A stretch of 64,000 nt of DNA. It comes from Clostridiales bacterium (GTDB taxonomy: Bacteria > Bacillota > Clostridia > Christensenellales > UBA1242). The notes under the pieces were generated by a model. It saw only the letters and a program-made list of their open reading frames with translations. It was not told where the DNA came from and did not search any database. This document shows positions 27,451-36,182 of the stretch, piece by piece (within the stretch, counting starts at the first letter, position 1; every line of letters starts with the position of its first letter). Position numbers and translations under genes: made by a program. The stretch is taken from the NCBI GenBank assembly GCA_918262735.1, contig CAKJYJ010000003.1, forward strand, positions 20,883 to 84,882. Direction: 5' to 3'.

Positions 27451-28342
27451 AATGTTTATTAACATATTGGGTGTTTTTTACCCAATCAAAATTATTTATA
27501 TCAATTTCAATGGTGGAGTTTAGTATACCAATTTGGTTTGGTCTTGATGGGCCATGAAAATCGCTTCCACCACAAACCAGCAGATTATTTTTTTTGGCAA
27601 AATCCAATGCTAAAAGGCATTGTTCTTTGCTGGTAAAACAGGGGTGGTAACATTCTATGCCATCTACACCTAAATCTCTTACATAATTTAGTAGTTCCAT
27701 AGGTTTTTCAAATTCATATTCAAATAGGTGAGCAAGGAATACCTTTCCACCATTTTGCTTAACAAAATCAATTATTTCTTTTGGCTTTAGAAAGAAGTTG
27801 CCGTAGTCTATGTAAAAGTCAGATTCTGGATTACATATTTCTTTACGGAAGAATAATCTAGTGTTTTCAATTAGCTCTTTTGAAAAAAATTTTTTATTTT
27901 CTTCAAATGTTAATAGGTGTCTAAAAAATAGAGAACTTTCTCCAACTCTACCGGTTATATTAAAGTCAGGGTCAAATATCATTCCTTTTGATTTGGCAAC
28001 ATTTTTAATATGCGTTAAAACCATATTTACTTTATTTCTTGCCCAATCGTCACCATAGCGACTGTTGATAAAGTTGTTCATTTTATCAAGGTCGTAATCA
28101 TACACCAAGAATTCAACCACTCTTCCGTTATAAAATGAATTTATTTCGGTTCCTTTTATTATTTTTCCGCTGTATACGTTACTATAGTCATTTTCTTTTA
28201 ATTCATAAAAGGCACCAACTGAATTGTGGTCGGTTATAGCAATTGTTTTAACATTTCTTTGTTCTGCAATTTTTAACACTTCCAAAAGCGTATATTCGCC
28301 GTCAGAGTATTTTGTGTGCATATGTAAATCAATTGGTTCCAT
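27449..28342 (-). CDS. PHP-domain phosphoesterase
   Basis: 297 residues. Metal-binding motifs of the polymerase-and-histidinol-phosphatase superfamily are all visible: DLHMHTKYSDGEYT at the N-terminus, ITDHNSV, KGTEINSF, FLAHLFEYE, GIECYHP and GGSDFHGPSRP. Such stand-alone PHP enzymes hydrolyse phosphoesters (nucleoside bisphosphates or 5'-phosphorylated oligonucleotides). AAGGAG precedes the ATG, and the membrane-protein gene ends 24 nt upstream, so the two probably share a transcript. The natural substrate cannot be told. Confidence 0.92.
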   Translation of the reverse strand: MEPIDLHMHTKYSDGEYTLLEVLKIAEQRNVKTIAITDHNSVGAFYELKENDYSNVYSGKIIKGTEINSFYNGRVVEFLVYDYDLDKMNNFINSRYGDDWARNKVNMVLTHIKNVAKSKGMIFDPDFNITGRVGESSLFFRHLLTFEENKKFFSKELIENTRLFFRKEICNPESDFYIDYGNFFLKPKEIIDFVKQNGGKVFLAHLFEYEFEKPMELLNYVRDLGVDGIECYHPCFTSKEQCLLALDFAKKNNLLVCGGSDFHGPSRPNQIGILNSTIEIDINNFDWVKNTQYVNKH

Positions 28343-28366
28343 ATTTTCTCCTTATGTTGTGTTTGT

Positions 28367-28912
28367 TTATTGTTTTTGTTTTTTCCATTTGAATATTTTC
28401 TCAAGAATTGGCGTTTCCTTTTTGAGTATACAATAATATATTAGTCCAATAATATTGCAAACAAAACTAGTAAATTCAATAACCATTGCAATGTAAGCAC
28501 CAATGATTGCTTTATATATTACATAAAGGGCAGTGTTAATAATATATGATACTCTCAGTACGGTTTTATTATTTTGCCAACTTCCAAATCCAGATGCAAG
28601 TATTGCAAACATTGGTAGAAGGTCAAATGCATCTTGCCAAGTTATAATTGTTGTTACAACAAACAATGTTTCAAATATTATTAAAAGGAATACGTTTGGT
28701 TTTAATTTTTTGTAGGCATAAAGCATAAAAACAAAAGTTCTTATTGTTGCAACAATGCAGATGTATGCCGCCGTTGTTCTTCCAAATGAAAAATACATTG
28801 CACAAAACACGACATTGTTTATTGTGTAATAAGCCAACATTTTCCATTTTTCTTTTTGGAAAATTCCCAAAACAATAATTATTGCAGATAGTATTTGAAG
28901 TGAAATTTGCAT
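28367..28912 (-). CDS. YgjV-like integral membrane protein
   Basis: 181 residues, about six membrane segments with a short basic C-terminus. The spacing of conserved Asn, Gly and Trp residues (TINNVVFCAMYF, GFGSWQNNK, NTALYVIYKAI) resembles the YgjV family of inner-membrane proteins of unknown role, possibly transport-related. CGGAGA precedes the ATG. First gene of a likely operon with the PHP phosphoesterase; its leader RNA is structured. Confidence 0.75.
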   Translation of the reverse strand: MQISLQILSAIIIVLGIFQKEKWKMLAYYTINNVVFCAMYFSFGRTTAAYICIVATIRTFVFMLYAYKKLKPNVFLLIIFETLFVVTTIITWQDAFDLLPMFAILASGFGSWQNNKTVLRVSYIINTALYVIYKAIIGAYIAMVIEFTSFVCNIIGLIYYCILKKETPILEKIFKWKKQKQ

Positions 28913-28929
28913 ATTTCTCCGATGTAAAA

Positions 28930-28970
28930 GGTATTGCGTTAGCGAAAGTTTAGCTTACTTTAGCAACACC
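28930..28970 (-). promoter_or_regulatory. Structured leader hairpin before the YgjV-like gene
   Basis: In the minus-strand transcript an 8-bp stem (28963-28970 with 28930-28937, one wobble) encloses a second AAAGT/ACTTT stem. It starts about 10 nt after the predicted transcription start and ends about 18 nt before the ATG. Not a riboswitch class that I recognise. Confidence 0.5.
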
Positions 28971-28977
28971 GTTGAGT

Positions 28978-29006
28978 ATTATATAATAAAAATATAATAT
29001 TTACAA
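28978..29006 (-). promoter_or_regulatory. Promoter of the YgjV-PHP operon
   Basis: Minus strand TTGTAA (29001-29006), 17-bp spacer, TATAAT (28978-28983). Confidence 0.8.
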
Positions 29007-29025
29007 TAAAAAGAGAAAAAAATTA

Positions 29026-29054
29026 TTGACTATTTTAACTTGTGTTGATATAAT
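29026..29054 (+). promoter_or_regulatory. Promoter of rplU-prp-rpmA
   Basis: TTGACT (29026-29031), 17-bp spacer, TATAAT (29049-29054). Confidence 0.88.
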
Positions 29055-29060
29055 ATAACC

Positions 29061-29137
29061 CGTATGCCACATATTCTGGGCTTTTTAAGTGGATTTCCCG
29101 CCTAGCGTAGTGAGATTTTTAGTAGGAGGAACATGAA
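29061..29137 (+). ncRNA. Probable L21 leader
   Basis: A roughly 75-nt leader before rplU in the rplU-prp-rpmA arrangement that in Bacillota commonly carries the L21 autoregulatory leader. CCGTATGCCAC and the segment with TTTCCCGCC are compatible with it, but the fold was not checked against the family model. Confidence 0.55.
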
Positions 29138-29443
29138 ATGTTTGCAATTATTCAAACAGGAGGAAAGCAATACAAGGTTCAAGTTGGCGACGTTGTTAGA
29201 GTTGAAAAATTAGAACTTGCAGTTGGCGATAAGGTTAAATTTGATGTTTTATTAACTTCTGATAATGGCGTTGTTGTTGCTGGAAATCCAGTTGTTAATG
29301 GTGTTACTTGCACAGCTGAAGTTGTTGAACAAGGAAAGGGTGACAAGATTGTTGTTTATAAGTACAAACCAAAAAAGAACTACAGAAGAAAACAAGGTCA
29401 CAGACAACCATTCACAGCAGTTAAAATTCTTGAAATTAAGTAG
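29138..29443 (+). CDS. rplU: 50S ribosomal protein L21
   Basis: 101 residues, full length for L21, which binds 23S rRNA. The N-terminal [18 protein letters not shown] and the C-terminal [18 protein letters not shown] are diagnostic. GTAGGAGGAAC precedes the ATG. First gene of rplU-prp-rpmA. Confidence 0.97.
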   Translation: MFAIIQTGGKQYKVQVGDVVRVEKLELAVGDKVKFDVLLTSDNGVVVAGNPVVNGVTCTAEVVEQGKGDKIVVYKYKPKKNYRRKQGHRQPFTAVKILEIK

Positions 29444-29448
29444 TTATT

Positions 29449-29793
29449 ATGACGAAAGTAGAAATTATAAAAAAACAAAATAAAACAAGAGGTTTTATTG
29501 TTTCAGGTCACTCCGGGTATTCTGAAGAAGGGAGCGACATTGTGTGTTCGGCAATTTCATCTTTATCACAAATGGTTTGTGTTGGACTTGAAAATGTTTT
29601 GAACATAAAACCAAGCATAAGAATAAAAGATGGTTATTTAGAATGCTTTGCTGGCGATTGTGCCGATGAAGATACTAATAATAAAATTCAACTTTTGTTT
29701 GATTCATTTGAAAAGTCAGTTGAACTAATATTGCTTGGTGATAAAAAATTAAAAAAATACATTAGTTTGGAGGTCAAAAATGAAATTTATTAA
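29449..29793 (+). CDS. prp: Ribosomal-processing cysteine protease Prp
   Basis: 114 residues, YsxB/Prp family. The catalytic His and Cys are in [20 protein letters not shown]. Prp removes the N-terminal extension of L27 in Bacillota, a step essential in Staphylococcus aureus. It sits between rplU and rpmA as in other Bacillota and its 3' end overlaps rpmA by 14 nt. Its substrate motif is present in the next gene. Confidence 0.93.
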   Translation: MTKVEIIKKQNKTRGFIVSGHSGYSEEGSDIVCSAISSLSQMVCVGLENVLNIKPSIRIKDGYLECFAGDCADEDTNNKIQLLFDSFEKSVELILLGDKKLKKYISLEVKNEIY

Positions 29794-30055
29794 TATTCAA
29801 CTTTTTGCCCATAAAAAAGGTGGCGGTAGCACAAAGAACGGTCGTGATAGTAACTCAAAACGTTTAGGTGTTAAAGCTTCAGATGGTCAACCAGTTCTTG
29901 CTGGCTCAATTATTGTTAGACAACGAGGAACTAAGGTTTATGCAGGTGAAAATTGTGGTCTTGGAAAAGATTACACAGTTTTTGCTAAGGTTGATGGCAA
30001 AGTTAAGTTTACAAATAGTGGCGATAAAAAATATGTTAATGTTATTGCTGATTAA
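29780..30055 (+). CDS. rpmA: 50S ribosomal protein L27 with Prp-cleavable extension
   Basis: 91 residues. The mature L27 body ([16 protein letters not shown]) is preceded by a short extension ending NIQLF, matching the family cleavage site between Phe and Ala. The extension would block the L27 N-terminus at the peptidyl transferase centre until Prp removes it. GGAGG inside the end of prp is the ribosome site. Confidence 0.97.
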   Translation: MKFINIQLFAHKKGGGSTKNGRDSNSKRLGVKASDGQPVLAGSIIVRQRGTKVYAGENCGLGKDYTVFAKVDGKVKFTNSGDKKYVNVIAD

Positions 30056-30063
30056 TTTTAATA

Positions 30064-30090
30064 AAAATGCAGGCTAGCCTGTATTTTTTT
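30064..30090 (+). terminator. Terminator of rplU-prp-rpmA
   Basis: AATGCAGG/CCTGTATT stem with CTAG loop and eight Ts. Confidence 0.88.
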
Positions 30091-30118
30091 TAATTTGCTA
30101 TTCACGTAACAAATTATC

Positions 30119-30147
30119 TTGCAATTTTAATAAAAGTCGTTTATAAT
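30119..30147 (+). promoter_or_regulatory. Promoter giving a leaderless start
   Basis: TTGCAA (30119-30124), 17-bp spacer, TATAAT (30142-30147), then 6 nt and the ATG at 30154. An ATG at 30148 abuts the -10 and would lie upstream of the transcript. Confidence 0.78.
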
Positions 30148-30153
30148 ATGAGT

Positions 30154-31305
30154 ATGGAAAATAAGTATATTGAGTCTTTACATAATATGGATGCCCAAGC
30201 AAGTTGTTTGCTTGGTAATTTTGATGCTGACGATTGTTATGTTATTGATGGCAAGGTTTTGGAAGACCTTAAAGCTTGTAATAAACTTATAACAGAATAT
30301 AAATCTGATTTAATAACAGCACATGCTATTGTTGCTGGAGTGAAGATAAATTTTTTGGTTTACATTCAAGAGGGCGAAGAAGGAAAAAAACGTGCGGGAT
30401 TGTTTGTTAAAGAAGTATCAAAATTAAATTTGATTGACAGAGAATTACAAACATACGTAGATAGCATTGTTTTAGATGATAATGGCGAGTTTTTAGATAT
30501 TGTTAAGAAGGAATTTCACCTATTCACACCTGACGAGTCAACCGGTATAGATATGGACAATTTAACTCTAATTGAACTAATGAAAAGAATTAATAGTGTT
30601 AAAGGGAAATACGATGCATTAATTCCATATATGGTTGATTTAGATAGGGAGTATGTTATGAAAATGCTACTCCTTCTTAAATCTTCTGGGCATTATGGTG
30701 AAATGCTTGTTGCAGAGTTTAGAAAATTGGTACTTGAAAAGAAATTAAACAAATTTGACCCAAAATATTGGCGTGAGTTAAAACTCCTTTTAGATAAAAC
30801 AATTCTAAAAAATATTGAGGTTTTTGATAAGGCAACAATAGAAAAAATTGAGGCCATTCAGTCATTATACATGAGTAAAAGCAAAGATGTAAAAATACAG
30901 GATAATACTGCACAAAAGCCAGCAAAAAAAGCGGCAGCACCTAAAAAGAAAAAAGACGACAAAAAGAAAAAAGAAGAAGAAAAAGATAAAAAATCAAACA
31001 AGAGTAGTAGCAAAACAGAAGATAAAACTGCTGATCCACCAAAGGCGAGAGAATTGGGTGCCACAACACAAGGCTCACAACCTCCTAAATATTCAAAGAA
31101 AAAAGAAAGACAAGGCGAGGTTTTTGGTGTTAAAAGAATGGAAAGGGTCACCAACAGTGAAATTGGTAGGGCAGATAGATTTAATGAAAGCCAATTAAAT
31201 AGGGAAGATAACAACGTCAATTCTAATGGTGGTAACAATACCAGAGATGGTAGGACGGAATCATTTTCACAAAAAAAGAAAGATGACGATGAGAGAACAC
31301 AATAG
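30154..31305 (+). CDS. Hypothetical protein with disordered Lys-rich tail
   Basis: 383 residues, unrecognised. Residues 1-245 are helical and globular-looking. Residues about 250-383 are low complexity: a Lys/Glu block (KKKKDDKKKKEEEKDKK), then a polar segment rich in Arg, Asn and Gly, likely disordered and able to bind nucleic acid or acidic partners. No membrane segment. It follows the ribosomal operon but has its own promoter, and the start at 30154 appears leaderless. Confidence 0.7.
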   Translation: MENKYIESLHNMDAQASCLLGNFDADDCYVIDGKVLEDLKACNKLITEYKSDLITAHAIVAGVKINFLVYIQEGEEGKKRAGLFVKEVSKLNLIDRELQTYVDSIVLDDNGEFLDIVKKEFHLFTPDESTGIDMDNLTLIELMKRINSVKGKYDALIPYMVDLDREYVMKMLLLLKSSGHYGEMLVAEFRKLVLEKKLNKFDPKYWRELKLLLDKTILKNIEVFDKATIEKIEAIQSLYMSKSKDVKIQDNTAQKPAKKAAAPKKKKDDKKKKEEEKDKKSNKSSSKTEDKTADPPKARELGATTQGSQPPKYSKKKERQGEVFGVKRMERVTNSEIGRADRFNESQLNREDNNVNSNGGNNTRDGRTESFSQKKKDDDERTQ

Positions 31306-31312
31306 TTTTATA

Positions 31313-31347
31313 AAAGGCTGAGTTGAAATTACCAACTCAGTCTTTTT
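31313..31347. terminator. Bidirectional terminator
   Basis: GGCTGAGTTG/CAACTCAGTC stem (31317-31326 and 31333-31342) with T-run, between convergent genes. Confidence 0.9.
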
Positions 31348-31375
31348 ATGCTCTTTTGTTATTTTATGTTATTTT

Positions 31376-32578
31376 TTATGCTTTTAATCTATCAATATCA
31401 ATATAGTTATTATTAATTGAAATTGCGGGAGAAATTGAGTGATAACCATATTTAGAACGTATTTTGTCTATTGCTAAATTTAATGAGGTATCTTTAATTA
31501 TATTTGAAAACATACATTGCTGTGTTTGTTTTGCATTTGAGAGGTTGTAAACACATATTCTTATTGCTCTAATTGGTATGTTATATTGCCAAAATGAGTC
31601 AATGGTATTCATAACCGTGTTGATTATATGCGACTGTGAGTTAGTTGCAAAATCAAATTTATTTGTTTGATGAAAATACTGGAACGTTGCAGTCTTTAGA
31701 GTAACAGAAACACCGCTTGCATTAAAATTTTGATATCTTAACCTTGTTGAAATTTCATTTGAAAGCATGGACACCGTACCAATTATTTCTTTTCTTGAAT
31801 ATATGTCAGTTATTGTTGTTGTTCCATTGCCAATGCTTTTTGGTGGGACGAAACAGTCACAAGGTTTAACTTCATCATTATCAATGCCTAGTAATTTTTC
31901 TTTTAGTTCAATTCCAAGCTTTCCAAATTTCTTTTTTAATATGTTGTCTGGGATGTTTATTATATCTCCAAGCCTACTTACTCCAATTTTATTATATTTA
32001 ATTTCCAACCGCCTGCCAATTCCTATTATTGCGTTTATTGGTAGTGGGTAAATGATATTTTTGAAATTTTCTTTTGAAATAATTGTTGTTGCATCTGGCT
32101 TTTTAAGGTCTGAGCCGAGCTTTGCAAACAATTTGCAGAAACTAACACCAACAGAAATGGTTATGTTTAATTCATTCTTAACGTCATTTCGTATTCTATC
32201 TGCTAGTTGTTTTTCGTTACCAAAAAATTTTAGTGAATCGGTTACATCTAGCCAACATTCATCAATACCAAAACTTTCAACCCTATCTGTGTATCGTTCA
32301 TATATATTTTTTAATTTTTTTGAATATTCTTCGTAGAGCCTATAATGAGGAGATAAGCATATTAAATTTGGGCACTTGCTTTTTGCTTTCCAAATGACCT
32401 CACCGGTTTCAATACCATATTTTTTTGCGATATGATTTTTGGTTAAAATAATTCCAGTACGTTTTTCTGGATTTCCAGCAACAGCAACGGGTTTGCCTTC
32501 GTATTGTGGATTGTTGGCAACTTCAACCGAAGCAAAAAAACTATTTGCATCACAATGTAATATAACTCGCTCTTTCAT
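31376..32578 (-). CDS. dinB: Y-family DNA polymerase (Pol IV-like)
   Basis: 400 residues, translesion polymerase. Palm motifs CDANSFFASVE and ESFGIDECWLDVT carry the metal-binding acidic residues (GIDE in place of the usual SIDE), followed by SVGVSFCKLFAKLGSDLKKPD, a thumb with helix-hairpin-helix (GIGRRLEIKYNKIGVSRLGD) and a little-finger domain. Start taken at ATG 32578; a TTG two codons earlier is also possible, since AAGGAG (32590-32595) fits either. A LexA-type operator lies at its transcription start, so SOS control is expected. Confidence 0.93.
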   Translation of the reverse strand: MKERVILHCDANSFFASVEVANNPQYEGKPVAVAGNPEKRTGIILTKNHIAKKYGIETGEVIWKAKSKCPNLICLSPHYRLYEEYSKKLKNIYERYTDRVESFGIDECWLDVTDSLKFFGNEKQLADRIRNDVKNELNITISVGVSFCKLFAKLGSDLKKPDATTIISKENFKNIIYPLPINAIIGIGRRLEIKYNKIGVSRLGDIINIPDNILKKKFGKLGIELKEKLLGIDNDEVKPCDCFVPPKSIGNGTTTITDIYSRKEIIGTVSMLSNEISTRLRYQNFNASGVSVTLKTATFQYFHQTNKFDFATNSQSHIINTVMNTIDSFWQYNIPIRAIRICVYNLSNAKQTQQCMFSNIIKDTSLNLAIDKIRSKYGYHSISPAISINNNYIDIDRLKA

Positions 32579-32637
32579 TTGCAAAAAATCTCCTTTTATT
32601 GTATACTTTATAGGTAAATATGTTTGAAATAAAACAT

Positions 32638-32655
32638 ATAGAACATTTGTTCTAT
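32638..32655. promoter_or_regulatory. SOS (LexA) box of dinB
   Basis: An 18-bp near-perfect palindrome with core GAAC-ATTT-GTTC (32641-32652), matching the Bacillota LexA consensus. It lies just downstream of a minus-strand TATAAT (32661-32666), where a repressor would block initiation of dinB. Confidence 0.82.
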
Positions 32656-32716
32656 TCTGTATTATACACCTAAATTTTAGAAAAGGGAAGCATATTTACA
32701 AAAAAATGGAGAAAAA

Positions 32717-34006
32717 ATGAAAACACTTTTTCAAAATGCTAAAATATTGAAGTTAAACACTGATAATGGTTATATAACTGGCGATGTTGTTGTTAATGGG
32801 AATATAATTGAATATGTTGGTAAAAAAGCACCAAATGGCAGTTATGATAAAGTTATTGATGTTAATGGTAATGTTTTAATGCCGGGTTTTGTTAATGCAC
32901 ATGCTCACACAGCAATGACACTGCTTAGGGGTGTTAAAGATGATGTTCCTCTTCAAGAGTGGCTTATGGACGGCGTTGTGCCAATGGAAGAAAAAATGAC
33001 CGATGAAGATGTTTATTGGGGGCAAATGCTTGGAATTGCAGAATATGTTAGAAACGGAATTACAACATTTGAAGAAAATTATTTCAATTACGAGGGTTTT
33101 ACAAAGGCAATAAACAAGTCTGGACTTAGAGCAAGAATTGGGATTGGTCCAAAGATAAATGATAGAAACAATAATCATTATCAATATCTCGAAAATCTGT
33201 TGCAAATAGTTAAAAATAACACAGATGAAAGTCTTGTTAATGTTGTTGTTTATGCTCATTCAATATATACAATAAGCGAGGACCAGTTCTATGCAATGGT
33301 TAAATTTGCAAATGACAAAGGGTATCCGTTTAGTATTCATTTAAGTGAAACGCTAAAAGAGGTGGGGGATTGTACGGTTGAACATAAAGAGTTAACGCCT
33401 CCTGGGTATATTGAAAGCTTAGGATTTCTTGATAGACCTTGCCTTTGTTACCACTGTGTTCACATGGATAAGGATGATATCCAAATTTTGGCAGATTATG
33501 GAGCGAGTGTTGCAACCTGCCCTTCGTCTAACATTAAACTTGCAAGCGGGATTGCTCCAATATATGCAATGCAGAACAAAGGCATAAACATATGCATTGG
33601 AACTGATGGTGTTGCAAGTAACAATTGTTTAGATATGTTCAAAGAAATGTTTTTGGTTTCCACACTTTCTAAGGTTAGTTTATATGATCCAAGCGTTATA
33701 ACCGCAAAAGAGGTTCTAGAAATGGCAACGATAAACGGTGCACGTGCGCTAGGGGTAAATTCTGGAGAAATTGAAGTTGGTAGGAATGCAGATATTATTT
33801 TAATTGACTTAAATTCACCACATATGCAACCATCAACCAACATTATTTCAAACCTTGTCTATTCAGCCAGAGGAAGTGATGTTTACTTTACGATGGTTGG
33901 CGGAAAGGTTGTTTACGACAATGGTAAATATAATATTGGTGAAGATATAGAAAAAATATATGAAAAAGTCAATGAAATTAGAAAAAGAATTAGTAGTAAT
34001 GATTAA
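32717..34006 (+). CDS. MtaD/SsnA-type amidohydrolase (SAH/MTA deaminase-like)
   Basis: 429 residues, metal-dependent deaminase of the TRZ/ATZ group. Metal ligands are visible in FVNAHAHTAM, HLSET, HCVHMD and GTDGVASNN. The EWL and VPMEEKMT region matches 5-methylthioadenosine/S-adenosylhomocysteine deaminases, which return adenosine-type waste to inosine forms. TGGAGA precedes the ATG. Tex and rsuA follow closely (15 and 4 nt), giving a likely three-gene operon. The exact substrate (SAH, MTA, guanine or other) is not fixed by sequence alone. Confidence 0.88.
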   Translation: MKTLFQNAKILKLNTDNGYITGDVVVNGNIIEYVGKKAPNGSYDKVIDVNGNVLMPGFVNAHAHTAMTLLRGVKDDVPLQEWLMDGVVPMEEKMTDEDVYWGQMLGIAEYVRNGITTFEENYFNYEGFTKAINKSGLRARIGIGPKINDRNNNHYQYLENLLQIVKNNTDESLVNVVVYAHSIYTISEDQFYAMVKFANDKGYPFSIHLSETLKEVGDCTVEHKELTPPGYIESLGFLDRPCLCYHCVHMDKDDIQILADYGASVATCPSSNIKLASGIAPIYAMQNKGINICIGTDGVASNNCLDMFKEMFLVSTLSKVSLYDPSVITAKEVLEMATINGARALGVNSGEIEVGRNADIILIDLNSPHMQPSTNIISNLVYSARGSDVYFTMVGGKVVYDNGKYNIGEDIEKIYEKVNEIRKRISSND

Positions 34007-34021
34007 AACGGGAGTATAAAA

Positions 34022-36178
34022 ATGGATATAGTAAAAACACTAAGTAAAGAATTTGAATTAAAAGAAGAATACGCACAAAATATTATTAATTTATTAGACG
34101 AAGGTTGCACAATACCTTTTATTGCAAGATATAGAAAAGAAATGCACGGCTCATGTGATGATCAAATATTAAGAGAGTTTGCTGATAGATTAAACTATCT
34201 TAGAAATCTTGAAAAAAGAAAACAAGAGGTTGAGAATTCAATAAAAGAACAAGAAAAATGGACTGATGAATTGGAAGAAAAATTAAAAAATGCCAAGACA
34301 TTAACCGAAGTTGAAGATATTTATAGACCATATAAGCCAAAAAGGAAAACAAGGGCAAGTGTTGCCATTGCAAAAGGTCTAGAGCCACTTGCTGATATTA
34401 TTCAGGCACAAGTAACAACAGATGATATTATGGTGCTTGCAAACACTTATGTGAATGAAGAAAAAGAAGTTAATTCTGCAGAAGATGCTCTTGCCGGTGC
34501 AAAAGATATTGTTGCAGAACGAATTTCTGATGATAGTGAGCTTAGAAAGGTTTTAAGAGAAATAATTTTTAATAATGCGGAAATTAGCACAACACTTCTT
34601 GAAAAAGAAGGAAATGAAGTATATGAGATGTATAAAGAGCACAAAGAACCTGTTAAGTCAATTCCAAGCCACAGGGTTTTGGCAATAAACCGTGGTGAAA
34701 ATGAAGAGTGCTTAAAGGTTGAAATTATGCTTGATGAGAAGCTTGCACTTGATGAAATTGAGAAAACATATATTATTGAAAATTCAACAACAGAAGATAT
34801 AATGAAGGATATTATAGCCGATTCATATAAAAGGCTATTATTTCCAAGTTTGGAAAATGAATGTAGAAGTAATTTAACGGATAATGCAAATGAGCAGGCA
34901 ATCAAAATGTTTGAGGTTAATTTGAGACCACTTTTACTTCAATCCCCATTAAAAAATAATGTTATAATGGGGTTTGACCCTGGATACAGAATGGGATGCA
35001 AAGTTGCAATTATCAATGATCACGGTGATGTTTTAGACACAACTGTTGTTTATCCAACGCCACCATTTAACAAAACAGAAGAATCTTTATTAAAATTAAA
35101 AGCACTTGTTGAAAAAGACAAAGTTGATATCGTTGCTGTTGGAAATGGAACGGCAAGTAAAGAATCCGAGATATTTATTTGTGAACTTATTAAACAGGTA
35201 AATAGACCACTTAACTATGCAATGGTAAACGAGGCTGGGGCTTCCGTTTATTCGGCAAGTAAACTGGGTGCAGAAGAATTCCCAGATTTTGATGTTAATT
35301 TAAGAAGTGCTGTTTCTATTGCAAGAAGATTGCAAGACCCACTTGCAGAATTAATTAAAATTGACGTAAAATCAATTGGTGTTGGACAGTATCAACATGA
35401 TATGCCACAAAACAGGCTAACAGAAGTGTTGACTGGTGTTGTTGAAGATTGCGTTAATAGTGTTGGGGTTGACTTAAATACCGCCAGTCCAAGCCTACTT
35501 TCTTATGTTTCTGGTTTAAATGGAACAATTGCAAAGAATATTTGTGAATATAGAAAAGAAATTAAGAATTTTACAAACAGAGAGCAATTGCTAAATGTTA
35601 AAAAGTTGGGGCCAAAAGCCTATGAACAATGTGCGGGGTTTTTAAGAATTGTTGGTGGAGATAATGTTTTAGATAACACTGCAGTTCATCCAGAGAGTTA
35701 TGAAAGTGCCGAAAAGCTATTAAAATTGTTTAGCTTAAGTGATGATGATGTTAAAGATAACAATCTTGAAACATTGTCTAGTTTGGTTAAATTAAAGGGT
35801 GAAGAAAAAGTTGCAAAAGAAATTGGCGTTGGTGTTCCAACTCTTGTTGATATGGTAAAAGAACTAACAAAGCCTGGCAGAGATATTCGAGAAGATATGC
35901 CAAAGCCGGTTTTAAGAGCGGAACTATTAAGCCTTGAGGATTTGAAAGAGGGAATGGTTATTAGAGGAACCGTTCGTAATGTTATTGATTTTGGTGCGTT
36001 TGTTGATATCGGTGTGCATCAAGATGGTCTTGTTCATATATCACAAATTTCAAATAAATACATTAAACACCCATCAGAAGAATTAAAAGTTGGACAACAA
36101 TTAAATGTTAAAGTTTTATCGGTTGACGTTCAGAAAAAAAGAATACAACTAACAATAAAAGATTGTCCACAAGATTAA
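34022..36178 (+). CDS. tex: Tex family RNA-binding transcription accessory protein
   Basis: 718 residues. Order of domains: N-terminal helical region with GCTIPFIARYRKEMHG, a YqgF/RNase H-like domain (MGFDPGYRMGCKVAIIN), helix-hairpin-helix motifs (VGVDLNTASPSLLSYVSGLN) and a C-terminal S1 RNA-binding domain (GMVIRGTVRNVIDFGAFVD). Tex binds RNA and affects transcription elongation and ribosome-linked gene expression. Full length for the family. GGGAG precedes the ATG. Confidence 0.96.
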   Translation: MDIVKTLSKEFELKEEYAQNIINLLDEGCTIPFIARYRKEMHGSCDDQILREFADRLNYLRNLEKRKQEVENSIKEQEKWTDELEEKLKNAKTLTEVEDIYRPYKPKRKTRASVAIAKGLEPLADIIQAQVTTDDIMVLANTYVNEEKEVNSAEDALAGAKDIVAERISDDSELRKVLREIIFNNAEISTTLLEKEGNEVYEMYKEHKEPVKSIPSHRVLAINRGENEECLKVEIMLDEKLALDEIEKTYIIENSTTEDIMKDIIADSYKRLLFPSLENECRSNLTDNANEQAIKMFEVNLRPLLLQSPLKNNVIMGFDPGYRMGCKVAIINDHGDVLDTTVVYPTPPFNKTEESLLKLKALVEKDKVDIVAVGNGTASKESEIFICELIKQVNRPLNYAMVNEAGASVYSASKLGAEEFPDFDVNLRSAVSIARRLQDPLAELIKIDVKSIGVGQYQHDMPQNRLTEVLTGVVEDCVNSVGVDLNTASPSLLSYVSGLNGTIAKNICEYRKEIKNFTNREQLLNVKKLGPKAYEQCAGFLRIVGGDNVLDNTAVHPESYESAEKLLKLFSLSDDDVKDNNLETLSSLVKLKGEEKVAKEIGVGVPTLVDMVKELTKPGRDIREDMPKPVLRAELLSLEDLKEGMVIRGTVRNVIDFGAFVDIGVHQDGLVHISQISNKYIKHPSEELKVGQQLNVKVLSVDVQKKRIQLTIKDCPQD

Positions 36179-36182
36179 AAAC

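Noticed and set aside
34447..34905. 152-codon antisense frame within tex
   Set aside because: Shadow frame with Ser/Phe-rich composition and no ribosome site.
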